Positions 27,824 to 36,800 of a stretch of 64,000 bases of DNA are shown in pieces. The number at the start of each line of letters is the position of its first letter. Within the stretch, counting starts at the first letter, position 1. The position numbers and the translations under genes were made by a program. The notes below the pieces were generated by a model, which did not search any database, had not been told where the DNA came from, and saw nothing but the letters and a program-made list of their open reading frames with translations. The DNA comes from an uncultured Porphyromonadaceae bacterium (GTDB lineage: Bacteria > Bacteroidota > Bacteroidia > Bacteroidales > Muribaculaceae): contig CALEUL010000039.1 of NCBI GenBank assembly GCA_937921035.1, positions 16,657-80,656 of the forward strand. The letters are read 5' to 3'.

Positions 27824-27886
27824 GTTTTTCATGGTATAGATTTAAGGTTAACTGGATTGGTTGTCGCGAGACAATCAATTTTTTTA
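27824..27886 (+). ncRNA. Candidate small RNA or short attenuated leader
   Basis: Expected RNA start near 27824, seven bases after the -7 element. An intrinsic terminator follows: stem ATTGGTTGTC (27856-27865) / GACAATCAAT (27870-27879) with one G-U pair, a GCGA tetraloop, and seven T (27879-27885). The predicted RNA is about 62 bases. The 5' part, GTGTTTTTCATGGTATAGAT and the following TTTAAGGTTAAC, resembles a leader I recall from other Bacteroidales upstream of cold-shock or RNA-binding genes; this recollection is unverified. About 270 bases of non-coding DNA follow up to the hairpin at 28109-28140. It could be a stand-alone sRNA or a leader whose gene was lost. Confidence 0.5.
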
Positions 27887-28108
27887 TTGGCTATCTCGCT
27901 GAAATATGCCAAGTTGCACATATTTACCGCATTATATAGCAGTTAAAACGGAGGCCTCCAGTCATGGTTTTACACGGTTTTCATGCCGTTTGTGCATATT
28001 TGTTTACACTATGTTTACACCAAAAAAATGGAAATCGCCAATCCCGGACAAGGTCTTTATATCGAACGCCGGGGCGCATCTGTTATAATATCCCCCCATC
28101 TGTAGCAA
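27887..28108. other. Non-coding stretch without recognised features
   Basis: No credible open frame. Notable only for repeated TTTACAC words near 27970-28020. Together with the RNA candidate at 27824-27886 it makes up most of the 674-base gap between the LuxR-type regulator and the aldose epimerase gene. Confidence 0.5.
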
Positions 28109-28140
28109 CAGCGAGGCCGCGTGTGTGCGCGGCCTCGCTG
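28109..28140. terminator. Long GC-rich hairpin at the end of the epimerase gene
   Basis: Perfect 13-bp stem CAGCGAGGCCGCG (28109-28121) with its complement at 28128-28140 and a 6-base loop. It lies 20 bases beyond the stop of the minus-strand epimerase gene. No T tract on either side, so it may act through stability or Rho. Confidence 0.7.
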
Positions 28141-28160
28141 TCATATATTGCCTCGGTATT

Positions 28161-29042
28161 TCACACGTTGTCGATGATTATCATATAGGAAGCTTCGAAA
28201 GTCTCGCCGGGAGCAAGAGTGCGGACTGCTTCACGTGCGGCGAAATCACCGTCAAAGCCTACGGAATCGGCACGGCCATACCACGGCTCTATACAAACAA
28301 ACGGAGCGTCGAGAGCAGGCGCCCACAAGCCTACATAGGGGCTGCGGAACAACAGCGTAAGCAAAGGATTGCGTTCCTTGGTGAGCAACGACACGCGGTG
28401 CAGACGGTTACCGCCGAAAATCAGTGCGTCCTCGCTGAATGTGTCTTCCGTAACAGGCAGCATTTGCTCATCGGTAAGCAGTACCTCCTTCATGCGATTG
28501 CCTACGCAACCTTTTTCATCTATAATCTGCGCCTCGGCAGCCGCCACATCGAAATTAAAATATGCATGAACGCTGTCGGCGGCATTGAAATCGGGAAGAT
28601 TGAATGCCGGATGCGCCCCTATCTGGAACGACATCGGACAACTGTCGTTATTCTTCACCCTCCACATAACGGTAATATTTTCATTAAGAAGCCGGTATCC
28701 GATTTCAAGCGAAAAATCGCGAGGATACTTCTCAAGAGTTTCGGGAGTTGCCGTCAGGCGGAACCACAGTTCATCCTCGGAAGCGTCCTCTACAGGAACA
28801 AACTCCATATCACGGGCAAAACCGTGCTGACCCATAGGATATTCGCGGCCGTCCATGCGGAAAACACCGTTCCATACAGCCCCTACAATTGGAAAAAGAA
28901 CAGGCGAACGCCTTTTCCAGAATCGGGGATCTCCCTGCCAGAGGTATTGAAATCCCGTTACTATATTTTCTATGCTCTGCAGTTCGGCACCATGAGGCGA
29001 TACCGAAATACGCAGCAGATTATTTGAAAGTGTGTATGCCAT
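28161..29042 (-). CDS. Aldose 1-epimerase family protein
   Basis: 293 residues, no signal peptide. The sequence fits the GalM-like/LacX branch: SPHGAELQSI near the start, substrate-contact GQHGFARD around residues 71-78 with His73, IGAHPAFNLPD around 141-151 with the second His, and IEPWYG near 253 supplying the general-base Glu. These enzymes interconvert alpha and beta anomers of aldoses in the cytoplasm; some members of this branch act on sugar phosphates or serve other roles. It stands alone with its own promoter, divergent from the TPR gene. Confidence 0.88.
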   Translation of the reverse strand: MAYTLSNNLLRISVSPHGAELQSIENIVTGFQYLWQGDPRFWKRRSPVLFPIVGAVWNGVFRMDGREYPMGQHGFARDMEFVPVEDASEDELWFRLTATPETLEKYPRDFSLEIGYRLLNENITVMWRVKNNDSCPMSFQIGAHPAFNLPDFNAADSVHAYFNFDVAAAEAQIIDEKGCVGNRMKEVLLTDEQMLPVTEDTFSEDALIFGGNRLHRVSLLTKERNPLLTLLFRSPYVGLWAPALDAPFVCIEPWYGRADSVGFDGDFAAREAVRTLAPGETFEASYMIIIDNV

Positions 29043-29082
29043 AATGTGTTTTTATAATTCCGGCCAAACGCGCCGGCAAGCG

Positions 29083-29113
29083 CAAAGATAGCCATTCCGA
29101 AGCTAAAGTACAA
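29083..29113 (-). promoter_or_regulatory. Promoter of the aldose epimerase gene
   Basis: On the minus strand: -7 TATCTTTG (29090-29083), 20-base spacer, -33 TTG (29113-29111). Confidence 0.75.
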
Positions 29114-29170
29114 GAAATACCGTACCGGCAATAGCGCTGACACGCATTTTTTGTTATCAAGTGCTAATTG

Positions 29171-29202
29171 TTTGCACCGGACTGATAAAATGACTAACTT
29201 TG
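29171..29202 (+). promoter_or_regulatory. Promoter of the TPR protein gene
   Basis: -33 TTTG (29171-29174), 20-base spacer, -7 TAACTTTG (29195-29202). The RNA start near 29209 excludes the ATG and other start codons upstream in the same frame. Confidence 0.75.
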
Positions 29203-29234
29203 TGGACAATGATGCCAACGCATCCTTATTCCAA

Positions 29235-31292
29235 ATGCATTCAATCACATACCGCATATACCGTACAATTGTTTTAGCGCTTGCCTTAGCCTTTGTGCCT
29301 GTTGCCGTGGCACAGGTAAACACCGAGCAGGTGATGCGCATAGGCCAGAACGCCCTCTACTTCGAGGACTACATGCTGTCTATACAGTATTTTAACCAGG
29401 CGATACAGGCAAAACCGTATTTAGCTCAGCCATATTTCCTGCGCGCAATCGCAAAACTCAACCTCGAGGACTACCGGGGCGCCGAAACCGACGCAACCAC
29501 AGCGCTGAACATCAATCCATTCCTGTCGGATGCCTGGGAAGTGCGCGGCGTTGCACGACAGAACACAGGCAAACTGCGCCTTGCAATCGACGACTATACC
29601 GAGGCCCTTAAACTGCTGCCTCGAAACCGTTCGCTGCTATTCAACAAGGCCTTGGCGCTTACTGGGCTTAAAGAGAACGATCTTGCCCGCGAGACATTCG
29701 ATGAAATTCTGCGCTACTATCCCCGCTATGCAAACGCATATCTTGGCCGAGCGCGCATAGCACTTGCCGAGGCCGACACCACAGCCGCCCTTGCCGACAT
29801 CGACAAGGCGCTCGATATCGACAGCAATTCGGTGAACGCATACATTATGCGCGCCGACATTGCCATACACAGCGACGGAGACTATGCCAAAGCCCTACCC
29901 GATATCGACAAAGCAATCAAATTGCAGCCGCAATCGGCAGGTCTTTACATTAACCGCGCATTCCTGCGTTACAAGCAGGACAGCTACCGTGGAGCTATGG
30001 CAGACTACGACTATGCGCTCACACTGGAGCCTTACAACATGGCGGCTCTTTTCAACCGCGGTCTGCTGCTACTCGAAGTGAATGCCAACGACCGCGCTCT
30101 GGACGACTTCAACCGCGTGTTAGAGCTGGAACCGGACGATGTGCGCGCACTCTACAACCGTGCCATTGTACACAGCAACAAGGGAAACATCAATGAGGCT
30201 ATAGCCGATATTACACGCGTTGCCGAAGCTTATCCGGAGCTTCCCACTCCATATTATATGCGCGGCAACCTGTACCGCCGTCAGGGAAAACTTGCGAAAG
30301 CCGAGGCCGACTACAAAAAAGGCGACAAGCTCACCAAAGCACTACCCCGCGCGGCCGAACAGGAAAAAGAACTTGCCGGAACCATCACCGCAGAGACGAG
30401 CGACAGGGAACCGGATGCAAACGAAGCGAAAAACAGCAACGACAAAGAAGTTGACGCCGCCACTTCGCGCCGTTTCGCATCGCTTATTACCGTGGACGAC
30501 AACGCCGATTTCCGTCAGGAATACAACAACAGCGCCATACGAGGACGCATACAGGACAAGAACATAAGCATCGAGATTGAACCGCCGATGCTGCTCTCGT
30601 TCTACTCCTCGCCAACAGAACTGCGAAGCAACACATATTATATACGTGAAGTGGACGACCTCAATGCAACGCGTTCGCTGCGTTTTGTGCTTGTCGTTAC
30701 AAACCGAGTGCCGGCAATCGACGAAACAACTGCCGGACGACACTTCCAGTCGGTGGAATACTACAATTCTTTCCTGGCCTCACATACTCCGCGCCCGGTG
30801 GACTACATTGGACGCGCACTCGATTTTATCACCGTACGCGACTACACCAACGCCCAGAAAGACGCCACTCGCGCAATTGAGCTTGCTCCGGACCTTGCGT
30901 TAGGATATATGGTGCGCGCACAGGCCACATACGGTCGCTATCAGCTCGACGAAACCGACGCGAAAGATGCTCTTACGCGCAATGCCGTGCAGCGAAAACT
31001 GCTGGACGACATACTTGCCGACTACGATAAAATACTACAGTTATCTCCTTCATCTGCAGTGATGTGGTACAACAAAGGAAACATGCTGTTCGAGAAAGAG
31101 GACTACGACGAGGCAAGCCGATGCTATACTCGCGCTATTGAACTGAAACCCGATTTCGGCGAGGCATACTACAACCGCGGGTACATTATGCTTAAAGAAG
31201 GACGACGATCCGAAGGTATCGCAGATCTCAGCAAAGCCGGAGAACTAGGAATTGTACCGGCCTACAACCTTATAAAACGCATATCTCAATAG
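29235..31292 (+). CDS. Exported tetratricopeptide-repeat protein
   Basis: 685 residues from ATG 29235. A signal peptide (IYRTIVLALALAFVPVAVAQ) is followed by roughly ten TPRs over residues 28-370, with typical G-Y-A-P spacing such as AIDDYTEALKLLPRNRSLLFNKA. A Glu/Asn/Asp-rich linker (~375-425) and a beta-like middle region follow, and two or three further TPRs at ~535-670. TPRs form a helical scaffold for protein contacts; periplasmic or outer-membrane complexes in Bacteroidetes often contain such proteins. The start was chosen from the promoter and signal peptide. Specific partner unknown. Monocistronic by appearance. Confidence 0.85.
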   Translation: MHSITYRIYRTIVLALALAFVPVAVAQVNTEQVMRIGQNALYFEDYMLSIQYFNQAIQAKPYLAQPYFLRAIAKLNLEDYRGAETDATTALNINPFLSDAWEVRGVARQNTGKLRLAIDDYTEALKLLPRNRSLLFNKALALTGLKENDLARETFDEILRYYPRYANAYLGRARIALAEADTTAALADIDKALDIDSNSVNAYIMRADIAIHSDGDYAKALPDIDKAIKLQPQSAGLYINRAFLRYKQDSYRGAMADYDYALTLEPYNMAALFNRGLLLLEVNANDRALDDFNRVLELEPDDVRALYNRAIVHSNKGNINEAIADITRVAEAYPELPTPYYMRGNLYRRQGKLAKAEADYKKGDKLTKALPRAAEQEKELAGTITAETSDREPDANEAKNSNDKEVDAATSRRFASLITVDDNADFRQEYNNSAIRGRIQDKNISIEIEPPMLLSFYSSPTELRSNTYYIREVDDLNATRSLRFVLVVTNRVPAIDETTAGRHFQSVEYYNSFLASHTPRPVDYIGRALDFITVRDYTNAQKDATRAIELAPDLALGYMVRAQATYGRYQLDETDAKDALTRNAVQRKLLDDILADYDKILQLSPSSAVMWYNKGNMLFEKEDYDEASRCYTRAIELKPDFGEAYYNRGYIMLKEGRRSEGIADLSKAGELGIVPAYNLIKRISQ

Positions 31293-31306
31293 TTTTTAGG
31301 CCTTAA

Positions 31307-31338
31307 TTTGCATAAGTTTAGCAAAACACCTAATTTTG
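31307..31338 (+). promoter_or_regulatory. Promoter of the subtilase gene
   Basis: -33 TTTG (31307-31310), 20-base spacer, -7 TAATTTTG (31331-31338). It gives a leader of about 177 bases that includes the hairpin at 31426-31458. Confidence 0.7.
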
Positions 31339-31425
31339 CAAGCCGAAAAGCATCAATTCCGGAGATGTTGCAGGAACGTGCCTGTTGCGCGTAAACCTCA
31401 GACTTACCGATTCAAGATGAAACAC

Positions 31426-31458
31426 ATGTATTGACTTGCCAAAAGCTTGTCAATACAT
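31426..31458 (+). promoter_or_regulatory. Leader hairpin upstream of the subtilase gene
   Basis: Perfect 10-bp inverted repeat ATGTATTGAC (31426-31435) / GTCAATACAT (31449-31458) with a 13-base loop, in the 5' leader 64 bases before the ATG. There is no T tract, so it is more likely an RNA structure or protein-binding site than a terminator. Confidence 0.5.
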
Positions 31459-31521
31459 ACAATAATTATCATTCTTACATTTTCACGATACATTACAGCC
31501 TCATAATTTTTGAAGAAGCTA

Positions 31522-33810
31522 ATGAAAAAAACAGTACTTATTCTTGCAGCCGCAACGGCAGTATGCGCAATGGCACAGAATCCGCTCGATCTCCAGAGCC
31601 GTGCGGACCTAAGAGCTTCAAAAGCGTCATTCACCACCGGTACAGATGCATTTGACACGGGCGCCAAGCTGAGGCGCACTCCTTCCGCCAGCCCGTCCAC
31701 TCTATTCGCTTTTGTAAAAATCGACGCCGGCACCGACCTCGGAGCCCTCGAAGCAAAAGGCTTGGTTATAGACCGACGCGCCGGAAACATTCTTCTTGCA
31801 CAGGTTCCGGAAACCCTGTTGGACGAGCTTTGCGCTACAGAAGGAGTACGTCGCGTACAGCTGTCGCGCAATCTGTCCCCCAAGCTCGACAAAGCCCGCG
31901 CAAGCATTGGCATCGACAAAATACACAGCGGACTCGACCTGCCGCAGGCATACACCGGCAAGGGCGTGATTGCCGGTATTGTGGACGCAGGCATGGATCC
32001 GAACCACATCAACTTCAAAGACGCCGACGGAAAGAGCCGCATCCGGCATTTTACATATATCCGCCTCAACGAAGCCGGCACCACTCCCCTCACATCATCC
32101 TACACTCCTGAGCAGCTGCCCATGTTCAGTACCGACGACAACACCACATACCACGGCACACACACAATGGGTATCATGGCCGGCGGCCACCGGGGCACAG
32201 CTTCTGTCGCCGGACCGTCGGAACTTATAGGAGGCACTGTAATAAAAGATACCGACAATCCATACTACGGCGCCGCATACGACGCCGAAATCGCCGCATC
32301 ATGCGGTCTGCTCCAGGATTATTTCATTGCCCAGGGCGTATCCGGCATTCTCGACTATGCCTACGAACAGCAGAAGCCTTGTGTAATAAACCTGTCGCTG
32401 GGAAGCAATCTCGGTCCTCACGACGGCAAGGGAATGATGTCGCAATATCTGCAGGCCGAGGCTGAGCTAAACGGTGCCATTTTCTGCATCTCCGCCGGCA
32501 ACGAAGGAGATATAGCAATTGCTCAGCACAAAACATTCACCGAGGACGATACTGAATTCAAGACATTCATAAAACCCTACGTCTACGGCCCCGCCGACCG
32601 CAACATCCGCTACGGTTCGCTGCATATCTATTCCGACGACGAAACCGAATTCGACGTCCGCGCTGTGGTTTACAACAGCAATCGCCACCGTGTTACCGTC
32701 AATGTGCCTATCAAAGGCAACACCGACGGACAGGCTATATATTATGTAAGCAACAGCGATTACGCCACCGGTGAAAACGATGTGGTGAATGCCAATTTTG
32801 CGAAAGCTTTCGACGGTTACGTGGGTTTAGGCTCCATGATAGACGCTGACAGCGGTCGTTTCTACGCTCTTATCGACTTCATGACATTCGACAACCAGAC
32901 CACCAATGCCGACGGCTCATACCTCCTCGGATTTATTGTAAACGGTAAGCCCGGCCAGCGTATCGACGTTTTCCTCGACGGAACATATACCGAATTCAAC
33001 GGTTACGGAGAAGACGGCTGGGCCGACGGTCTATACGACGGATCCATCAGCGACCTCGCTACTACAAAGAGTGCGCTGATTGTTGGCTCTTACGACACAC
33101 GCGACGCATGGCACTCGCTCGACGGCGGCATATACGGCTATAACGGCGTGTTCGAACCGGGTACAATCAGCGAATTCTCGTCATTCGGCGAAACCGTCGA
33201 CGGCCGCAGACTACCGCATATCTGCGCTCCTGGTGCCACCATTGTGTCGAGCACAAGCACACCGTTTATCAGCGAGCCTTCCAACGGTATCACCGATGCT
33301 TATCTGCAGGCAATGGTGAAAAACGGAACAAGCACCGATGCCTGGGAACAGATGGCGGGTACTTCTATGGCTTCGCCACTCGTGGCTGGTTCTATTGCGC
33401 TGTGGCTTGAAGCCGATCCATCCCTGACAATCGCCGACATAATGGACATTGCCGCAAAAACCGCCGTTGTCGACAATCAGGTGGAGACTACCGGATGTCC
33501 CCTGCAATGGGGTGCCGGCAAGTTCAATGCCTACGAAGGCCTGAAAGAAGTACTGCGCCGAAGCTCCGGCGTAAATGACATTGCCGCCGAAACAAAGAAT
33601 CCTCTCGTTACTGCTACGGGCGACCGTCGTTTCAAAGTTGCCGTGCCCGGAGCAGCTTCTGTCCATGCTTCCGTGTTCGACATGGCCGGCAGGTGCATCG
33701 CATCGTCCAGCTCCGACGCCGACGAGCTCTGCATAGATCTCTCGGCGGCAGCTCCTGGCGTATATATCGTAAGCGCCAACGGTAGCGCAATCCGCATTCT
33801 TGTAAAGTAA
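31522..33810 (+). CDS. Secreted S8 family (subtilisin-like) serine peptidase with C-terminal sorting-type tail
   Basis: 762 residues with signal peptide (MKKTVLILAAATAVCAMAQ). An inhibitor-like pro-segment spans ~60-120. The peptidase domain follows with Asp155 in GIVDAGMDP, His214 in YHGTHTMG, oxyanion Asn327 in SAGNEG and Ser615 in GTSMASP. A ~200-residue beta insert separates Asn327 from the Ser block. The last ~75 residues (VFDMAGRC ... APGVYIVSANG ... IRILVK) look like a type A sorting domain, suggesting export to the cell surface. ATG 31522 is preferred over the in-frame TTG at 31510. The LRR gene starts 19 bases downstream, so the two are likely cotranscribed and act together at the surface. 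Confidence 0.88.
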   Translation: MKKTVLILAAATAVCAMAQNPLDLQSRADLRASKASFTTGTDAFDTGAKLRRTPSASPSTLFAFVKIDAGTDLGALEAKGLVIDRRAGNILLAQVPETLLDELCATEGVRRVQLSRNLSPKLDKARASIGIDKIHSGLDLPQAYTGKGVIAGIVDAGMDPNHINFKDADGKSRIRHFTYIRLNEAGTTPLTSSYTPEQLPMFSTDDNTTYHGTHTMGIMAGGHRGTASVAGPSELIGGTVIKDTDNPYYGAAYDAEIAASCGLLQDYFIAQGVSGILDYAYEQQKPCVINLSLGSNLGPHDGKGMMSQYLQAEAELNGAIFCISAGNEGDIAIAQHKTFTEDDTEFKTFIKPYVYGPADRNIRYGSLHIYSDDETEFDVRAVVYNSNRHRVTVNVPIKGNTDGQAIYYVSNSDYATGENDVVNANFAKAFDGYVGLGSMIDADSGRFYALIDFMTFDNQTTNADGSYLLGFIVNGKPGQRIDVFLDGTYTEFNGYGEDGWADGLYDGSISDLATTKSALIVGSYDTRDAWHSLDGGIYGYNGVFEPGTISEFSSFGETVDGRRLPHICAPGATIVSSTSTPFISEPSNGITDAYLQAMVKNGTSTDAWEQMAGTSMASPLVAGSIALWLEADPSLTIADIMDIAAKTAVVDNQVETTGCPLQWGAGKFNAYEGLKEVLRRSSGVNDIAAETKNPLVTATGDRRFKVAVPGAASVHASVFDMAGRCIASSSSDADELCIDLSAAAPGVYIVSANGSAIRILVK

Positions 33811-33829
33811 CAATATTACAATCACATAG

Positions 33830-36800
33830 ATGAAAAAGATTATCAAAAGCGCTCTGGCGGCAGCAGTCGGTGCAATCGCAACGTTCACTGCCTCTGCCGA
33901 AGAACCGATTATCACATTCCACACTTCCCTCTATCAGAATCAGGGACCACTAAACAGCATGTCGTTCAACATCGGCGGTACCGGTGGCGGCTATATAGAC
34001 GTAGACTTCGGTTTCGGCACCGAGGAATACGAACTCGAAGAAGCCGTTTTCGATTCAACAACCTCCTCCATAAATGCCACAACTATATCAGGTACTGTGA
34101 GCAAGGATGGCATAGTCCGTATCTACGGCGACGCTTCGGCTATAGACTATCTGAACCTGAACGGATGCTATATCAGTTCGGTGGAAATGCCGAAGCTCAC
34201 AAACCTGCAGATTCTTGACTTGAGCCACAACGAACTAACCGGGCTCGACCTTTCGGCATACAACAAACTGGAAGCAATCTACCTGTCCGACAATCCTTAC
34301 TCCGAAGCCTCTCCTCTTAAAATTGGAGGAAACAAGCCAAACCTTACAATTCTCGAGATTGGACAGTCATACTGGCTCGACCAGAGCTTCAACCTGTCCG
34401 ACTATCCGTCGATCATATCCTTCGACGCTTACGCTGCCTACGATCTGCGAAAAGTAGACCCCACGGGATGCCCGAACCTTATGCAGCTTACCCTCGACCT
34501 TACAGACGTTGAGACTCTGGATGTTTCCAAAAATCCGGAACTGGTAATACTTAACATTTCCGACTGCAAGATTACCGACATAGACATCAGCCACAACACA
34601 AAACTACAGCAGTTCTACTGCGTGCGCGGATCCCAGAAATACGACTCCTACAAAATCAAGAGCCTCGATCTCAGCCACAACCCCGAACTGTACTATCTCT
34701 TTGCCGGATACAACGCTTTGAAAGACCTCGATATCAGCAAAAACCCCAAGCTGTTCGAACTTTCTGTGCCCTGGAACGAACTTACCACGCTTGATATCAG
34801 CAACAACAAAAACCTGTATAACGTTATCATCCGCAACAACTACTTCTCTTTCGCCACTCTGCCCGTAAATCCCGGCGACTGGGGCGAATACGACTACCAG
34901 CAGCGGCCAACACCTGTCAACAGAAGCTACAAGACTGGCGATGTTCTCGATTTTTCCGCCACCATGCTTCGCGAAGGCACTGAAACCGTTGCATCGATGT
35001 ACAAAGTGAACGAAGAAGACTATTCTTCGCCAATACCATTGGACAACAGCAACTTTAAATTCGAAAACGGCAAGATTACACTGCTCACCGAACTCTCCGA
35101 CAGTGTTTTCATCCGATTCGACAACTCACAGTTCTCGCAATACCCCATCAGCACAACCAACTTTGTTGTAAAGAGCGAGAGCGAATACGGCCAGCCCGCA
35201 AACGCCGTCACATTCCTGCCTGCTGCCGACGAAGGCCAGGAGATTTCCTTCGTCATTGGCATGAACGGAGCATCGACCGAGAACCCGAAGTCCTTCTATG
35301 TTGATTTTGGCGACGGAAAGCCCGTAGAAATGACCGCTGCCGGCACAACTGTCGCCGCCGGCACAACTGTCTGTGGCAACCGCAACGGAAACGGTTACAT
35401 GCATATCTATGTTCCCGAGAACAATGACATAACCGCCCTCTCAATCAACGGCATGGAACTGTTCGGAATCCAGTTCGGTCTGGCAGCACGCAGTTTGCAG
35501 GAACTCACATTAATAAATACAGGACTGTACGAACTCGACCTTACCGAACTGCTGCAACTGCGTCGCCTCGAACTTCGCAAGAACCACCTGCGCACCCTCG
35601 ACATCTCCGGCAAAAACTACCTGTTTGCCAAACACAACCTCACCGACCTTATTGTGCCGTCAAACGAAATCGAGACTCTTGTTATCGAAGACTCCGAATC
35701 GCTGCTTAACCTCGACGCGTCATCCAACGCACTCTCCGAGCTCGATCTGGTTTCTGCTAAGCAACTTGTAAGTCTGAATATGAGCAACAACAAATTAACC
35801 TCTGTCGACTTCTCCAAGTGTGCCGCACTCAAAAACGTCAATGTGGCCGTAAACAGCATTGCTCAGTTAGTTATGCCAAACGAATCAGTGCTTCACGATT
35901 TCGATATCCACAACAACGCCATGACATTCGCCACCCTGCCATTGCCATCGGCTTTTACAGGCAAATACACCTACAACAACCAGAAGCCGCTCCGCATCTC
36001 CGAGAAAGGACCGGGTGTCGACCTGTCCGAACAATATCTGGACCTCGACGGCAACTTCACTAAATTCGAATGGTACAAGGCCGACGGCACAAAACTGACC
36101 GACGGTACCGACTACACCGAATCCGAAGGCAAAACACGTTTCCTCGACAGCTCTCTCGGTAAAGTATACTGCATGATAAGCAATCCCACACTGCCTGCGC
36201 TCACACTAAGAACATCGCAGATTTTAGTAGCCGAAATGCCCGATCTGGTAACAGTATCTTTCACCACTCCTGTCGGAGGTGAATCCGTAAGCCTGTCTCT
36301 TGCTGCCGAAAAGCCGACATCGGTATTCATCGACTGGAAAGGCGACGGCGTAGACCTTACAAACTACGAACTCGGCACAACATACCGTCTGTTCGACGCC
36401 ATTACTACTGAAGGCGCAAACGTAAAAGTTTACACCTACGGCGACGAAGCTCCAATATCGGTATTCAGCATCACCGGTGCCACAATGAAAAACCTCGACG
36501 TCAGCGGCCTCACTTCCGCAGGAAACATCACCGTAAGCAATGCCTCCATCGACAATATCGTCCTTCCGCAAGGAGGTATGCTGAAAGAATTGAATCTTTC
36601 GGACAACAAACTGAGCAGCATCGACTTTAGCAAACAGCCTAATATCACTTCTCTGTCGCTCGCACACAACAGCTTTACAGGTAAAATTGACTTTTCAAAC
36701 TTAAAAGCGCTGCAACTTCTGAGCATCGGCGACAACGCAATATCGGAAATTGTATTGGACAACCCAGTGCTATGGTTCCTCGACCTCGCTCAGAACGAGC

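Noticed and set aside
27526..27939. 137-codon open frame on the plus strand over the LuxR-type upstream region and candidate sRNA
   Set aside because: It runs across a promoter and an intrinsic terminator and has no protein-like features; a non-coding reading fits better.
28125..29027. 300-codon open frame on the plus strand downstream of the orphan promoter
   Set aside because: Antisense to the aldose epimerase gene, with the 13-bp hairpin at 28109-28140 in front of it; no domain.
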